From: Paludibacteraceae bacterium
Lineage (GTDB): Bacteria > Bacteroidota > Bacteroidia > Bacteroidales > Paludibacteraceae
Direction: 5' to 3'
Assembly (NCBI GenBank): GCA_017394705.1
Contig: JAFPXH010000009.1
Span: 1-64,000, forward strand
Length of the DNA: 64,000 nucleotides
The stretch's first letter is position 1, and every line of letters begins with the position of its first letter. The notes below the pieces were generated by a model that saw nothing but the letters and a program-made list of their open reading frames with translations, did not search any database and was not told where the DNA came from. A program made the position numbers and the translations under genes. Positions 36,003-44,923 of this stretch are shown here, in pieces.

Positions 36003-36469
36003 AAATCACCCTTCTCGTGGTAGGCAAGACTACCGACTCACGGCTTATATCCCTTATCGAGGACTACCGGAAACGGCTTATACACTATGTGCCGTTTGAG
36101 TTGGTCGTTCTGCCGGATCTGAAGAACACCAAATCACTTAGCGAAGAGCAGATCAAAACCGCCGAAGGCGAAGCTATCCTTCGTTTTGTCACGCCATCCA
36201 TGGACGTCGTTCTGCTGGACGAGCACGGACGGGAATTCCGCTCCGTCGAATATGCGGAATGGCTGCAAAAGAAAATGGGTTCAGGCAAAGACCTGGCACT
36301 CGTTATCGGCGGTCCGTACGGTTTCAGCGAAGCCGTCTATCAGCGTGCCGACGGCAAAGTATCTCTCAGCCGGATGACCTTTTCCCACCAGATGATACGA
36401 ATAATGGTCATTGAGCAGATATACCGCGCAATGACCATTATTCGGGGCGAGCCCTACCACCATGAATAG
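35999..36469 (+). CDS. rlmH: 23S rRNA pseudouridine-1915 N3-methyltransferase RlmH
   Basis: SPOUT-class methyltransferase acting on 23S rRNA. 156 residues from the ATG at 35999 (MKITLLVVGKT), overlapping the upstream stop as ATGA. SAM-knot motifs VVLLDEHGREF, LALVIGGPYGFSEAVY and the terminal MTFSHQMIRIMVIEQIYRAM...YHHE are diagnostic. A short GAGGTTA heptamer repeat follows the stop (36468-36482). Confidence 0.97.
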   Translation: MKITLLVVGKTTDSRLISLIEDYRKRLIHYVPFELVVLPDLKNTKSLSEEQIKTAEGEAILRFVTPSMDVVLLDEHGREFRSVEYAEWLQKKMGSGKDLALVIGGPYGFSEAVYQRADGKVSLSRMTFSHQMIRIMVIEQIYRAMTIIRGEPYHHE

Positions 36470-36506
36470 AGGTTAGAGGTTATTCTATTTACGATTGGAC
36501 GATTTA

Positions 36507-37544
36507 TTACCGTACCCGGATCTTCTGTCCAATCTGCAGGATTTTCGTTTCCTTGATGTTATTCAAGCGGCAGAGCGTACGAACCGTTGTGCCGTACTTG
36601 CGTGCGATGCCGGACAACGTGTCGCCTTGACGCACTTTATGGTACTTCATCGCGGCCTGCTCGGCACGTTGCTGTTTGATAGCTTTGATACCGATGACAT
36701 ACTCTTGCGCATTACGCAGTTTGCCGGAGGAGAAATCGATGAACGTAGCAGGGTCAAGCGCATTGCCTAGATAACGAATCTCCAGATGCAAGTGACTGCC
36801 CGTCGAACGTCCTGTGTTACCGCCCAGACCGATGACATCCCCCGCCAGCACTTTCTCATACTCATCCACCAAGGGACGACTCAAATGGCCGTAGATAGTC
36901 TCCAGACCGTTGTCATGGCGCAGAACGACATAATAACCATACCCGCGCGGGTCCCAACCGACAATACGTACTTGCCCACCCCATGCGGCGCGGATGGAAT
37001 CGCCTATCTGCACTTTGATATCCGTGCCTTTATGCATACGGTAACGGCGCCATCCGTAAGGGCTGGTCACATAACCCGGCGCAGGCAGACAAAAGCCCGC
37101 CATCGGTATATGGACATCCTCCGTGAGAGAGTCAAACAGATTACCGTAAGGATTGACATGCGCGTCCGTCCAGATATGCCGGTAGAGACTATCCGCAGGA
37201 TGCTGCAGCAAAGCGGTATCGCCTAACATGAACTGCGGTGCCATTTTGAAGACCACATCGCCATCATTGGTATGCACCACCAGTTTGCGCGGCAGTGCCT
37301 CAAAATCACACGCTACATACAGCGTATCGTTGGAGAAATGGCTGACGAGCCACTCCGGAATACCGGACGAATGGACCTCTATATCATCGAGTTCCTCCAG
37401 TTCATCACCTTCGCTATCCGCAGCCAGTGAATCCAACGCCACCGGCGCTACAGCTACAGCGTTCTGCGCCGTAGTATAGGAACACACCAAGAAAAGCGAT
37501 AAAAGAACTAATCCTATTTTTTTCACAATACTCGTATTTACCAT
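36507..37544 (-). CDS. M23 peptidase with C-terminal LysM domain
   Basis: Envelope murein peptidase or its regulator. 345 residues. A signal peptide (about 1-26, TTAQ) is followed by an acidic stretch. The M23 LytM domain has MHKGTDI (first zinc ligands) and [10 protein letters not shown] (HxH), all catalytic positions retained, about 165-280. The LysM domain ([20 protein letters not shown]...[10 protein letters not shown]) lies at about 300-345. It starts shortly after the EF-hand membrane protein stop and is likely cotranscribed from 39229. Confidence 0.92.
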   Translation of the reverse strand: MVNTSIVKKIGLVLLSLFLVCSYTTAQNAVAVAPVALDSLAADSEGDELEELDDIEVHSSGIPEWLVSHFSNDTLYVACDFEALPRKLVVHTNDGDVVFKMAPQFMLGDTALLQHPADSLYRHIWTDAHVNPYGNLFDSLTEDVHIPMAGFCLPAPGYVTSPYGWRRYRMHKGTDIKVQIGDSIRAAWGGQVRIVGWDPRGYGYYVVLRHDNGLETIYGHLSRPLVDEYEKVLAGDVIGLGGNTGRSTGSHLHLEIRYLGNALDPATFIDFSSGKLRNAQEYVIGIKAIKQQRAEQAAMKYHKVRQGDTLSGIARKYGTTVRTLCRLNNIKETKILQIGQKIRVR

Positions 37545-37549
37545 TTATA

Positions 37550-39190
37550 TTACAACAAGCAGAACGGCCAAGTACATCCGGTGAGCAACCAATGGCAGAG
37601 CCATGCTAAAGCTGCCACCACGATAATGCAAGCGATTACAATCAGGCATATCTGCCATCCCTTCAGTCCTTTCTTGGGCTTAATGAACGGGAAAGCCACT
37701 TGCTCGGTCAGCGTCCTGCCGAACGGCACGGAGATAATCGCATCTGCATTGACAGCCCATCCGTTGGCGTTGAGCACCGGTGCCAGGTTACGTCTCCGCA
37801 GTTTGAGCCACGCCATGATCATACTCGGACCGCTAATAAGCAACAGAATAGCCACGAAAACGAGTAGTAGTTGCCACCAATGTAATGTTGCCAATCCGCT
37901 GAACACCGCTACAAGCGCCGTGCCAATCATACCGAGAGCCATGCCGATGGCGGCAAAGATACCGGCGAACTTAGCTATATCAAATGCCTGTTTCTTGTCT
38001 GCTGCAGCAGGATCAGCGGCTTTAGCTTCTGCGCTGGCCGTCATATTATCAAACGACTTGGCGTCTTTCTCCGCCGCCGACTTATTGACTTTCTCTTCTA
38101 TCCATTTCGCGAACTTGCGATAAGGCGTCCAGAAAGCCTGACGGATAGAAATCGGGTTCTCGATAATCTTGAAGACTGTCGCATCATAATCGAGTCCGTC
38201 GTTATCATAGAAGATGGCATTCTTACCCACATGCAGATTCTTTATTTCGCCTTGCGTCATGGCGGCTACAATCTGCATAGTCTTGCCGGTTTTCTTGTTC
38301 TCGCAGTTGCAGTATAGCAGATACATACCGCTCAGCGGCGCCTGCGAGTCGTGCTTCGGCAGGTCGTTCACGCGGATACAGAGGTGGCACGCGCGTTGGT
38401 CGATGATAAGCGTACCGGCCTGGAACGAGGCGATCGTCTTGTCGTTGAGATCATAGAAATCTTCGAGCGTAACAAAGTTACGGAGCAGACGATAGAAATC
38501 GCGGTGGAGAAGCAAAAGTGTGCGCAGTGGAGTATAGACAGCCTTCGCTGCAGATAAAGCCTCCGCGTTAGCCCCTTCGGCCGCCGCTTTAGCAGCCTCA
38601 TAGTCCGCAATCTGCTTACCCATCTCTAGGAATTTCTTCATCGACATACCGGGTTTGACAGCATCTTCCGGAATAAGCGCGAGACCTATTTTCTGCAGTT
38701 TCTCCTGCTCGAAATAAGCGGCATACTCGGCGCTTTTCTCTTTGTACGCAGCTATCACATCCGCCTCCAGCGGAGCAGCAGGGATGGGTTGTTCCTCTAT
38801 AGTCACAGCTGAAAGAGCAGCATCCACGTCTGTCAAGGCTATGGATTTCTTCTTGCCGGCAATTTTCTTCGCCACCTCAACAATCGCTTCATCTGCGATA
38901 TTCGATATTTCAATCTCATCCTTCTGCTCGAAGAGCGTCTTGGGGTCTTTCAATACGCTGCAGAGCCATTCCGACCCGGCTACTACCTCTTTCAGACGCA
39001 GTTTGCCGTCTCCGTCCAGGTCCATCGCCTTGAGGGACTCATCGCAAATCTCGAGACCTGTTGTAGGACAAGATAGAACGGTCCACATTTTCTTGTCTAA
39101 CTCGCCGAGGTGACGCAGATCCTCAGCCGATTGAATGCGTACGCGGGTCACACCACCTACATTCGCAAAACTCCATTTGTACTTGCTCAT
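37550..39190 (-). CDS. Membrane protein with an EF-hand-like motif
   Basis: 546 residues, unknown family. There is no signal peptide. A canonical EF-hand calcium-loop pattern DLDGDGKLRLKE lies at 57-68. A long helical A/E/K-rich region extends to about 390. Three hydrophobic segments (near 405-430, 435-460 and 515-540) come near the C-terminus. A predicted cytoplasmic N-domain with membrane anchor seems likely. It is followed closely by the M23/LysM gene, suggesting an envelope role. Own promoter 39229-39258. Confidence 0.75.
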   Translation of the reverse strand: MSKYKWSFANVGGVTRVRIQSAEDLRHLGELDKKMWTVLSCPTTGLEICDESLKAMDLDGDGKLRLKEVVAGSEWLCSVLKDPKTLFEQKDEIEISNIADEAIVEVAKKIAGKKKSIALTDVDAALSAVTIEEQPIPAAPLEADVIAAYKEKSAEYAAYFEQEKLQKIGLALIPEDAVKPGMSMKKFLEMGKQIADYEAAKAAAEGANAEALSAAKAVYTPLRTLLLLHRDFYRLLRNFVTLEDFYDLNDKTIASFQAGTLIIDQRACHLCIRVNDLPKHDSQAPLSGMYLLYCNCENKKTGKTMQIVAAMTQGEIKNLHVGKNAIFYDNDGLDYDATVFKIIENPISIRQAFWTPYRKFAKWIEEKVNKSAAEKDAKSFDNMTASAEAKAADPAAADKKQAFDIAKFAGIFAAIGMALGMIGTALVAVFSGLATLHWWQLLLVFVAILLLISGPSMIMAWLKLRRRNLAPVLNANGWAVNADAIISVPFGRTLTEQVAFPFIKPKKGLKGWQICLIVIACIIVVAALAWLCHWLLTGCTWPFCLL

Positions 39191-39228
39191 AATATGCTTA
39201 ATTTAATGTAATTTTCAATTTTGCGGGC

Positions 39229-39258
39229 AAAAGTACAAAAAAAAATTCATATATGCAA
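39229..39258 (-). promoter_or_regulatory. Promoter of the EF-hand membrane protein gene
   Basis: The minus strand reads TTGC (39255-39258), an 18-base spacer and TACTTTTG (39229-39236); the -33 region reads TTGCATATATGAA. Confidence 0.8.
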
Positions 39259-39267
39259 GCATAAGCA

Positions 39268-39296
39268 TAAAAAAAGGGCCCTCATGGGCTCTATTT
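39268..39296. terminator. Small terminator between divergent promoters
   Basis: A-run, GGGCCC/GGGCTC stem with TCAT loop, then CTATTTCTT. It lies between the divergent promoters at 39229 and 39298, as at 32765. Confidence 0.55.
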
Positions 39297-39297
39297 C

Positions 39298-39328
39298 TTG
39301 CATATGTGAACAAAATATTGTACCTTTG
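39298..39328 (+). promoter_or_regulatory. Promoter of the nuclease operon
   Basis: TTGC (39298-39301), 19-base spacer, TACCTTTG (39321-39328); -33 region TTGCATATGTGAA. Confidence 0.85.
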
Positions 39329-39369
39329 CACCCAAATTGCAGGATTATGGGCTCAAACGAACAAATACC

Positions 39370-40146
39370 ATGAAGCGTTATCTATATTTATTCCTTTTAA
39401 TCATAGGCTTTTGCGCCTACTCCGTTCCCGCATTGTCGTGGGGGCAGAAAGGGCACCGTATCATCGCTAAGATTGCGTATGACAACCTGCATCGCAAAGC
39501 GCGTAAACAGGTGGACCGGCTATTAGGCAAACAAGGCATGATTTACTGGGCCAACTGGGCGGATGAGATCAAGAGCGACACGATTTACCCCACCAGTTAT
39601 GACTGGCATTTTCAGGATTTTGAGGGAGGTATGAGTGATAGCGCGGTAGTGGCAGCACTGACGGATTATCCGAAAGAAGGCGGTAACTTATTCCGGGCCT
39701 TGGACAGTCTGACGGCATTGAAAGAAAAAGACGTGCACACGCTTCGCTTTATTGTGCATCTGGCCGGCGACCGTTATTGCCCGATGCATACGGCGCATTT
39801 ATCGGACCGCGGGGGGAATGACGTGAAGATGAGATGGTTCAGAGAGGACACGCGTTTGCACACCGTTTGGGACACCCATCTGATTGAATCACAGGGATAT
39901 AGTTTCAGTGAGTATGCCAGGAAATTGGAGACAGAGTATGCGGCAGAGAAAAAAGGCATTGAGCAGATGAGCGAAGCGGAACTACTGTTACATAACTACC
40001 ATTTCACGGAAGATATATACACCTATCAGGCCACATGGGACGGTAATACCTACCATTATATATACCGCTGGCGGCAACCGATGGAGTTGCAACTCTACGT
40101 CGCCGGTATACGCCTGGCAAAATTATTGAACGAAATCTATAAATAA
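39370..40146 (+). CDS. S1/P1 family nuclease
   Basis: An exported single-strand nuclease/3'-nucleotidase with three zinc ions. 258 residues from the ATG at 39370 (MKRYLYLFLLI); the longer reading starts upstream without a signal. The mature N-terminus SWGQKGHRI supplies the conserved Trp1 and His zinc ligands. Also present are WADEI, the HxxGD pattern VHLAGDRYCPMH, GGND and HTVWDTHLI. First of four genes (nuclease, endonuclease I, Tsx-like channel, antiporter) suggesting nucleic-acid scavenging. Confidence 0.93.
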   Translation: MKRYLYLFLLIIGFCAYSVPALSWGQKGHRIIAKIAYDNLHRKARKQVDRLLGKQGMIYWANWADEIKSDTIYPTSYDWHFQDFEGGMSDSAVVAALTDYPKEGGNLFRALDSLTALKEKDVHTLRFIVHLAGDRYCPMHTAHLSDRGGNDVKMRWFREDTRLHTVWDTHLIESQGYSFSEYARKLETEYAAEKKGIEQMSEAELLLHNYHFTEDIYTYQATWDGNTYHYIYRWRQPMELQLYVAGIRLAKLLNEIYK

Positions 40147-40154
40147 TCCATATC

Positions 40155-41339
40155 ATGAAAAAAATTCTCTCTTTTGTACTTTGTACCATTTATTCCGTTA
40201 CCCTCTCGTACGCCGTTGACATGCAAGCGCACATGGGAACCAAAGAAGCGCAAGATGCGTACACTCTGTACCTCAGCAAACAGACAGCGTACTACACCGG
40301 TGATTTTGCGCCGGAAGCCCTTCGTGCATTGAACGGCGACGAACTTTTCGGCGCCCTAAACACACTGATGGGAAACACCTGCAAATTAGATCAAAGAGGT
40401 TATAGCTATAACTCGCTGCGCTATCAGTATGTGAATGTGGACAAGGACCTGAATACGTCCGGAAATATCATCGGTTATTACGACGGCAGTTCCATGAACG
40501 GTACATGGGATAGAGGTAAGACCTACAACCGCGAGCACACATGGCCGCAATCCAAGGGAGCCGATAGCGGTATCGCAATGGGGCATGATATGCAATCCGT
40601 TCGTCCGGCTAATGCGAAGATTAATGGCGACCGTGGTAATACTGCCTACGGAGAAAGCAATAAATTCTACGACCCGGATGAAATAAGCATCAATAACTCC
40701 CTTTATAGGAATATCAATCTGGGTTCCTATCGCGGCGATGCAGCGCGCGTGATCATCTATGATTACGTAGTATATGGACAAGTTGGTACCTATAAAAACA
40801 AATTATACAATGGTAATGCCCAATTGCTGAATAAATTAGGTAGCAGTGGTGTCTTCGAGTCTCTCCCTATTCTTCTCAAGTGGCACATGAACGACCCTGT
40901 TTCGTTGACGGAGATGGTGCGCAATGACGGTGGACAGAACTACCAGGGAAACCGCAATCCGTTTATCGACTACCCGGAACTGGCTATCCAGATGTTGAAG
41001 AATGCAAACGGCGTAACCACCTATCCGGTAAGCACAATCGGGCAAATGTGGCCGGCATATAAGCTAACACTCAAAGACGGTTTTATCGCTTATTTGGGGA
41101 GCAAAGACAACCGTCCGGACGAAGTAACGGTTACCGGCGCGCAATATACCTACGACCCGGAGTTAGGACGTTTGACCATCAAGAATGTGATCGGTGCCGT
41201 GACGATTACCATCGCCGGGGCAGAGGCGGTTGAGTTGACCGAAGACGGCCGTCAAGCTATTAAAACCATACACAACGGACAAGTGGTCATCCTCAAAGCC
41301 GGCAAGATGTACAACGTAATGGGGCAAATAGTTGAATGA
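40155..41339 (+). CDS. Endonuclease I (EndA/NucM family), exported
   Basis: Non-specific extracellular or periplasmic nuclease. 394 residues. A signal peptide (about 1-21, SYA-VD) and the nuclease domain with the beta-beta-alpha-metal core YNREHTWPQS (catalytic His) and the asparagine/glutamate in RPANAKINGDRGNTAYGE and KWHMNDPVS are present. A C-terminal beta region (about 300-394) ends VVILKAGKMYNVMGQIVE, a tail often seen in exported Bacteroidales proteins; it is not a clear T9SS tail. Overlaps the next gene (ATGA). Confidence 0.93.
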   Translation: MKKILSFVLCTIYSVTLSYAVDMQAHMGTKEAQDAYTLYLSKQTAYYTGDFAPEALRALNGDELFGALNTLMGNTCKLDQRGYSYNSLRYQYVNVDKDLNTSGNIIGYYDGSSMNGTWDRGKTYNREHTWPQSKGADSGIAMGHDMQSVRPANAKINGDRGNTAYGESNKFYDPDEISINNSLYRNINLGSYRGDAARVIIYDYVVYGQVGTYKNKLYNGNAQLLNKLGSSGVFESLPILLKWHMNDPVSLTEMVRNDGGQNYQGNRNPFIDYPELAIQMLKNANGVTTYPVSTIGQMWPAYKLTLKDGFIAYLGSKDNRPDEVTVTGAQYTYDPELGRLTIKNVIGAVTITIAGAEAVELTEDGRQAIKTIHNGQVVILKAGKMYNVMGQIVE

Positions 41340-42151
41340 AACGACTGTTGGTTATATTAGTGGCATTGTATTGCCTATCGCCTTTGTTCGCGGGTACTAA
41401 TCTGCAACTATTCTACGATTTCGGCAGTCTGAACACGGTTTGCGAGAACAAACGTACCGATCGTGTGACGACGACCGTCGAGCTCTTTTATCCAGACCCT
41501 TGGGGCACTACCTTTGCTTTCATTGACTTGGACTATAACATCCATCCCAATGACCCGAAGAACACACCGTTCATGGGGTATTTTGAGATTGCTCGGTGCC
41601 TTAATTTCTGGCAGAACACGAAGGCGAAAGACCTAAGTATTCAAGTGGAGTACAACGGTGGTTTAGGGCTCTACAAAGCGGGTGATGCCATTGGCGGGTA
41701 TGCTATCAATCATGCGGCGCTGGTGGGACTTAACTACTGTTTGCATACCGCCGATTACAAGAATATATTCAATCTGGAATTGCTCTTCAAGTATGTGGTA
41801 GATGATGCGAATATGTGGCGTATTAAGGGTCCGGACGGCCATTGGACCACACAGGAAGGCAACCAAATACCACTACAATTCACTTTCGTATGGGGATGCG
41901 ATGATTTCTGTACGGCTCCCGGACTACGGTTCTCAGGGTTTCTGGATATATGGGGACAGAAATTCGGCAACCTACAATCATTTGTGATGATTAGCGAACC
42001 ACAGTTATGGTATAATGTGGGGCGATGGTTTAAATGTCCGAATCTGCACATCGGCACAGAGATTGAATTCAGTTACAATTTTGTGGGCGGTACTCCGGGT
42101 ACGGGATTCATGTGTAATCCCTGTTTGGGCATCAAATGGTGCTTTGATTAA
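41336..42151 (+). CDS. DUF5020 / Tsx-like outer-membrane channel
   Basis: 271 residues with signal peptide (MKRLLVILVALYCLSPLFA-GT). Beta-rich, aromatic, ends CLGIKWCFD. The pattern resembles DUF5020 proteins, which are related to the Tsx nucleoside-specific outer-membrane channel. Its place after two exported nucleases fits uptake of the nucleosides they release. Specificity is inference. Confidence 0.8.
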   Translation: MKRLLVILVALYCLSPLFAGTNLQLFYDFGSLNTVCENKRTDRVTTTVELFYPDPWGTTFAFIDLDYNIHPNDPKNTPFMGYFEIARCLNFWQNTKAKDLSIQVEYNGGLGLYKAGDAIGGYAINHAALVGLNYCLHTADYKNIFNLELLFKYVVDDANMWRIKGPDGHWTTQEGNQIPLQFTFVWGCDDFCTAPGLRFSGFLDIWGQKFGNLQSFVMISEPQLWYNVGRWFKCPNLHIGTEIEFSYNFVGGTPGTGFMCNPCLGIKWCFD

Positions 42152-42171
42152 TATACAAATATAGTCTGTTT

Positions 42172-43437
42172 ATGCGAAAAGGTCTCTTGGCACTCATGCC
42201 TATTATGGCAATGATAGTGCTGCTTGCTGTTTTTTCTATCTATTACGGAGGGGTGAGCAATGCACCTCTGTTATTGGTTTTCGTTCTCTCAGCCATCGTG
42301 GCGGTCATTGGTACGCGCGGTATTCCGTTCAAAGAACGGATAACTGTTTTCTCCAGCGGTGCGGGCAGCCCTAACCTGCTCCTTATGGTGTGGATCTTTA
42401 TGCTCGCCGGCGCTTTTGCCGTCAGCGCCAAAGAGATGGGGGCTGCCGGCGCAATGGTGGACCTCACACTGCGCATCTTACCTGCCAAATTCGCGCTCAC
42501 AGGACTTTTTATCGCGGCGTGCCTTACCTCGCTGTGTATGGGAACGAGTGTGGGAACGATTGTAGCGTTGATGCCCATCGCGGCAGGGGTGGCAGAAAAA
42601 ACAAGCATGGCTCTGCCCCTCGTAGCTGCCGCCGTAGTAGGCGGGGCTTTTTTCGGAGATAACCTCTCTTTTATCAGCGATACCACGATTGTCGCCACCC
42701 AGACCCAACGATGCAAGTTGAGTGACAAATTTCGCTTTAATGTGCGCATGGTCATTCCCGCCGCCATCATTGTGGCGGTACTCTATTTCTTTCTCGGAAA
42801 CGGTGCGGCGGAGATAGCGACGGCTGACTCCATACAATGGTGGAAAGTGGTCCCTTATCTGGCGGTCTTAATATGCGCAGCATGCGGAATAGATGTGCTG
42901 ATAGTGCTGATACTTGGGAATCTGTTGACCTGCATAACCGGTCTGTGTGATGGCAGTTATGACCTTATGGGATGGATAACGAGTACACTCAACGGCGTAA
43001 TGGGGATGAGTGAACTGATACTTATCTCTATGCTCGCCGGTGGCATTTTTGCGCTCATCAGTCATAACGGAGGACTGGAGTTTGTCATCGAGCGTATCAC
43101 GCGTCGCGTCAAACGGCGCAGCGGAGCCGAATGGAGTATATGCGCGTTAGTAGCTTTCGCTAATATATGTACGGCGAACAACACCATCGCTATCCTTTCG
43201 GTAGGAGATATTGCTCGCCGTATTTCTGAGCAGTTTGACATCGACCCTCGCCGTAGTGCCAGTTTGCTGGACACCACCAGTTGCTGCGTACAGGGCTTAT
43301 TGCCTTACGGTGCCCAATTGCTGATGGCAAGCGGGCTGGCAGGTATTAGCGCCATGAGTATAGTACCGTGGTTATTCTACCCGATGCTTCTGGGCCTTGT
43401 CGTTGCCGGAACAATTATTTTCCGTAAGTCTCACTGA
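42172..43437 (+). CDS. NhaC-family Na+/H+ antiporter-like transporter
   Basis: 421 residues, about 11 membrane helices. Motifs such as GTSVGTIVALMPIAAGVAE, GAFFGDNLSFISDTTIVATQTQ and NICTANNTIAILSVGD are typical of the NhaC part of the ion-transporter superfamily. It is in line with the nuclease operon (20-base gap), so the substrate might be something other than sodium, for example a nucleoside or an acid released during scavenging. Overlaps the convergent DUF4301 gene by seven bases. Confidence 0.88.
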   Translation: MRKGLLALMPIMAMIVLLAVFSIYYGGVSNAPLLLVFVLSAIVAVIGTRGIPFKERITVFSSGAGSPNLLLMVWIFMLAGAFAVSAKEMGAAGAMVDLTLRILPAKFALTGLFIAACLTSLCMGTSVGTIVALMPIAAGVAEKTSMALPLVAAAVVGGAFFGDNLSFISDTTIVATQTQRCKLSDKFRFNVRMVIPAAIIVAVLYFFLGNGAAEIATADSIQWWKVVPYLAVLICAACGIDVLIVLILGNLLTCITGLCDGSYDLMGWITSTLNGVMGMSELILISMLAGGIFALISHNGGLEFVIERITRRVKRRSGAEWSICALVAFANICTANNTIAILSVGDIARRISEQFDIDPRRSASLLDTTSCCVQGLLPYGAQLLMASGLAGISAMSIVPWLFYPMLLGLVVAGTIIFRKSH

Positions 43438-44792
43438 TGTTGCTCGCGGAGTAGGTCATTGACCGTCTTCACGGGATTGAACGTCGAAACGGGCACCTCT
43501 ACGAAAATGGTGTTCCATTTCGCCATCGCCCCGTTCCATAGACCCGGCAGTTCAAGTGCCAATAATTCTTTGCCATCCTTGGACTTATTGGAGATGAAGC
43601 CTGTCTGCGGATCTACATATTTAGGCAGGTCAAACGGTTTGCCCTCATAGTCACGGATCGCGCAAACGAGATCAACCGGATTGAAGTGGGTCGACTGCGC
43701 CATCAACGCTGGGTCGCTTATCTGGGTTGACTCAAGAATCTGGCAGGACACAGAACCGTCTGCTTCGCGAACGAGGAACGGTCCTCCGCCGGGTTCACCG
43801 GTATTCTTTACCACACCGCAAACACGGATAGGACGGTTCAGTTTAGCACGTTCCTCGTCACTCAAATCCGGGTTCTTCAGTGCTTCAAAGACACGTTTCT
43901 GCTCCGTAACCAGCACACCGGCAAGGATTTGCTTGTAGCGAATCGTATCTTTCTTCAGGCGGTCCGGCACTACGTTGTCTATATTCTTGATAAATACGAT
44001 GTCAGCGTCCTGTTGGTTGAGATTCTCTATCAACGCGCCGTGACCACCCGGCCGGAAGAGCAATTTGCCGTCTTTGGTGCGGAACGGCGTTCCATCGGGA
44101 TTAGCAGCCAGCGTATCTGTACTCGGTAATTGCTCCGAGAACGTTACATCGTACTTAACGCCGAACTTATCCTCAAATTTCTTTACATTCTCCGCTATAT
44201 GCTGACGGAAAAGGGGCAGGTGGTCATGGCTTACGGTGAAGTGCAGATAAACCGTCGGTTTCTCTCCTTCTTTCGCCGGCGCCACGCAATACTGTGCACC
44301 TTCTACCAAGTGCTCCAACGCTGGCGTGCGCGCACCATCGCGGTATTTATGGAATAGAAGCAAACCCTTCGGCAGATCGCCGTAATGCATATCTTGCAGC
44401 AGGTAGCGTACGGCCTCCTGACCCTCTTTGCCCGCCAACTGCGGACCGAAAGCAAAGCAATCCTTGTGCGCCAGGAAATCCTGAATAAACGGTGTTTCTA
44501 TGCCATCCTCAAGGTACTGGAACAAATTCTTGAACATACGGCTGGCGGCACCAGAAGCAGGAACGAACTTAAGAATCTTATGCCCCTCCTTCAAGTACTG
44601 TTGCCATGCGGCAATATACTCCTCCTGCTCAGCGCGTTTCGGCGCCAGAATACCTTTCTTCGTCGAAGCTGGGGCCACGATGTCTAACTCGGGAAAACCA
44701 TTACGGAAACACTCTAACTGCGCCTCTGCTTTTTCCACGGAAATGCCTCGAGCTTGTAATTGCTCCAGGTCTTGTGCACTAAAATTGCTCAT
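43431..44792 (-). CDS. DUF4301 family protein
   Basis: 453 residues, cytoplasmic. The motif KFVPASGAASRMFKNL near 75-95 and the later RPGGHGALIENLN look like nucleotide or sugar-phosphate binding loops. The family is known from Bacteroidota with no established function. It is divergent from the acetylglucosamine-kinase-like gene and shares the palindrome at 44842-44855, which suggests joint control. A role in sugar-nucleotide metabolism is inference. Confidence 0.85.
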   Translation of the reverse strand: MSNFSAQDLEQLQARGISVEKAEAQLECFRNGFPELDIVAPASTKKGILAPKRAEQEEYIAAWQQYLKEGHKILKFVPASGAASRMFKNLFQYLEDGIETPFIQDFLAHKDCFAFGPQLAGKEGQEAVRYLLQDMHYGDLPKGLLLFHKYRDGARTPALEHLVEGAQYCVAPAKEGEKPTVYLHFTVSHDHLPLFRQHIAENVKKFEDKFGVKYDVTFSEQLPSTDTLAANPDGTPFRTKDGKLLFRPGGHGALIENLNQQDADIVFIKNIDNVVPDRLKKDTIRYKQILAGVLVTEQKRVFEALKNPDLSDEERAKLNRPIRVCGVVKNTGEPGGGPFLVREADGSVSCQILESTQISDPALMAQSTHFNPVDLVCAIRDYEGKPFDLPKYVDPQTGFISNKSKDGKELLALELPGLWNGAMAKWNTIFVEVPVSTFNPVKTVNDLLREQHQ

Positions 44793-44824
44793 GGTAGTAA
44801 CAGATTAATAAATCAAATTTGGCG

Positions 44825-44872
44825 CAAAGATATAAAAAAATTTGCATATGTGCAAAAAAAATTGTACTTTTG
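44825..44872. promoter_or_regulatory. Back-to-back promoters sharing one palindromic -33 element
   Basis: TTGCATATGTGCAA (44842-44855) supplies the -33 box to both strands. Plus: TTGC 44842-44845, 19-base spacer, TACTTTTG 44865-44872 (for 44924). Minus: TTGC 44852-44855, 19-base spacer, TATCTTTG 44825-44832 (for DUF4301). The symmetry is exact. Confidence 0.85.
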
Positions 44873-44886
44873 CAGCAGAAAAAAAA

Positions 44887-44923
44887 TGAATAAATCATAA
44901 ATCGTCAAATTGTAAATTGTTTT
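44887..44923. repeat. Heptamer repeat (ATAAATC/GTAAATT)
   Basis: Degenerate 7-base units in the leader of the 44924 gene. Confidence 0.6.
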
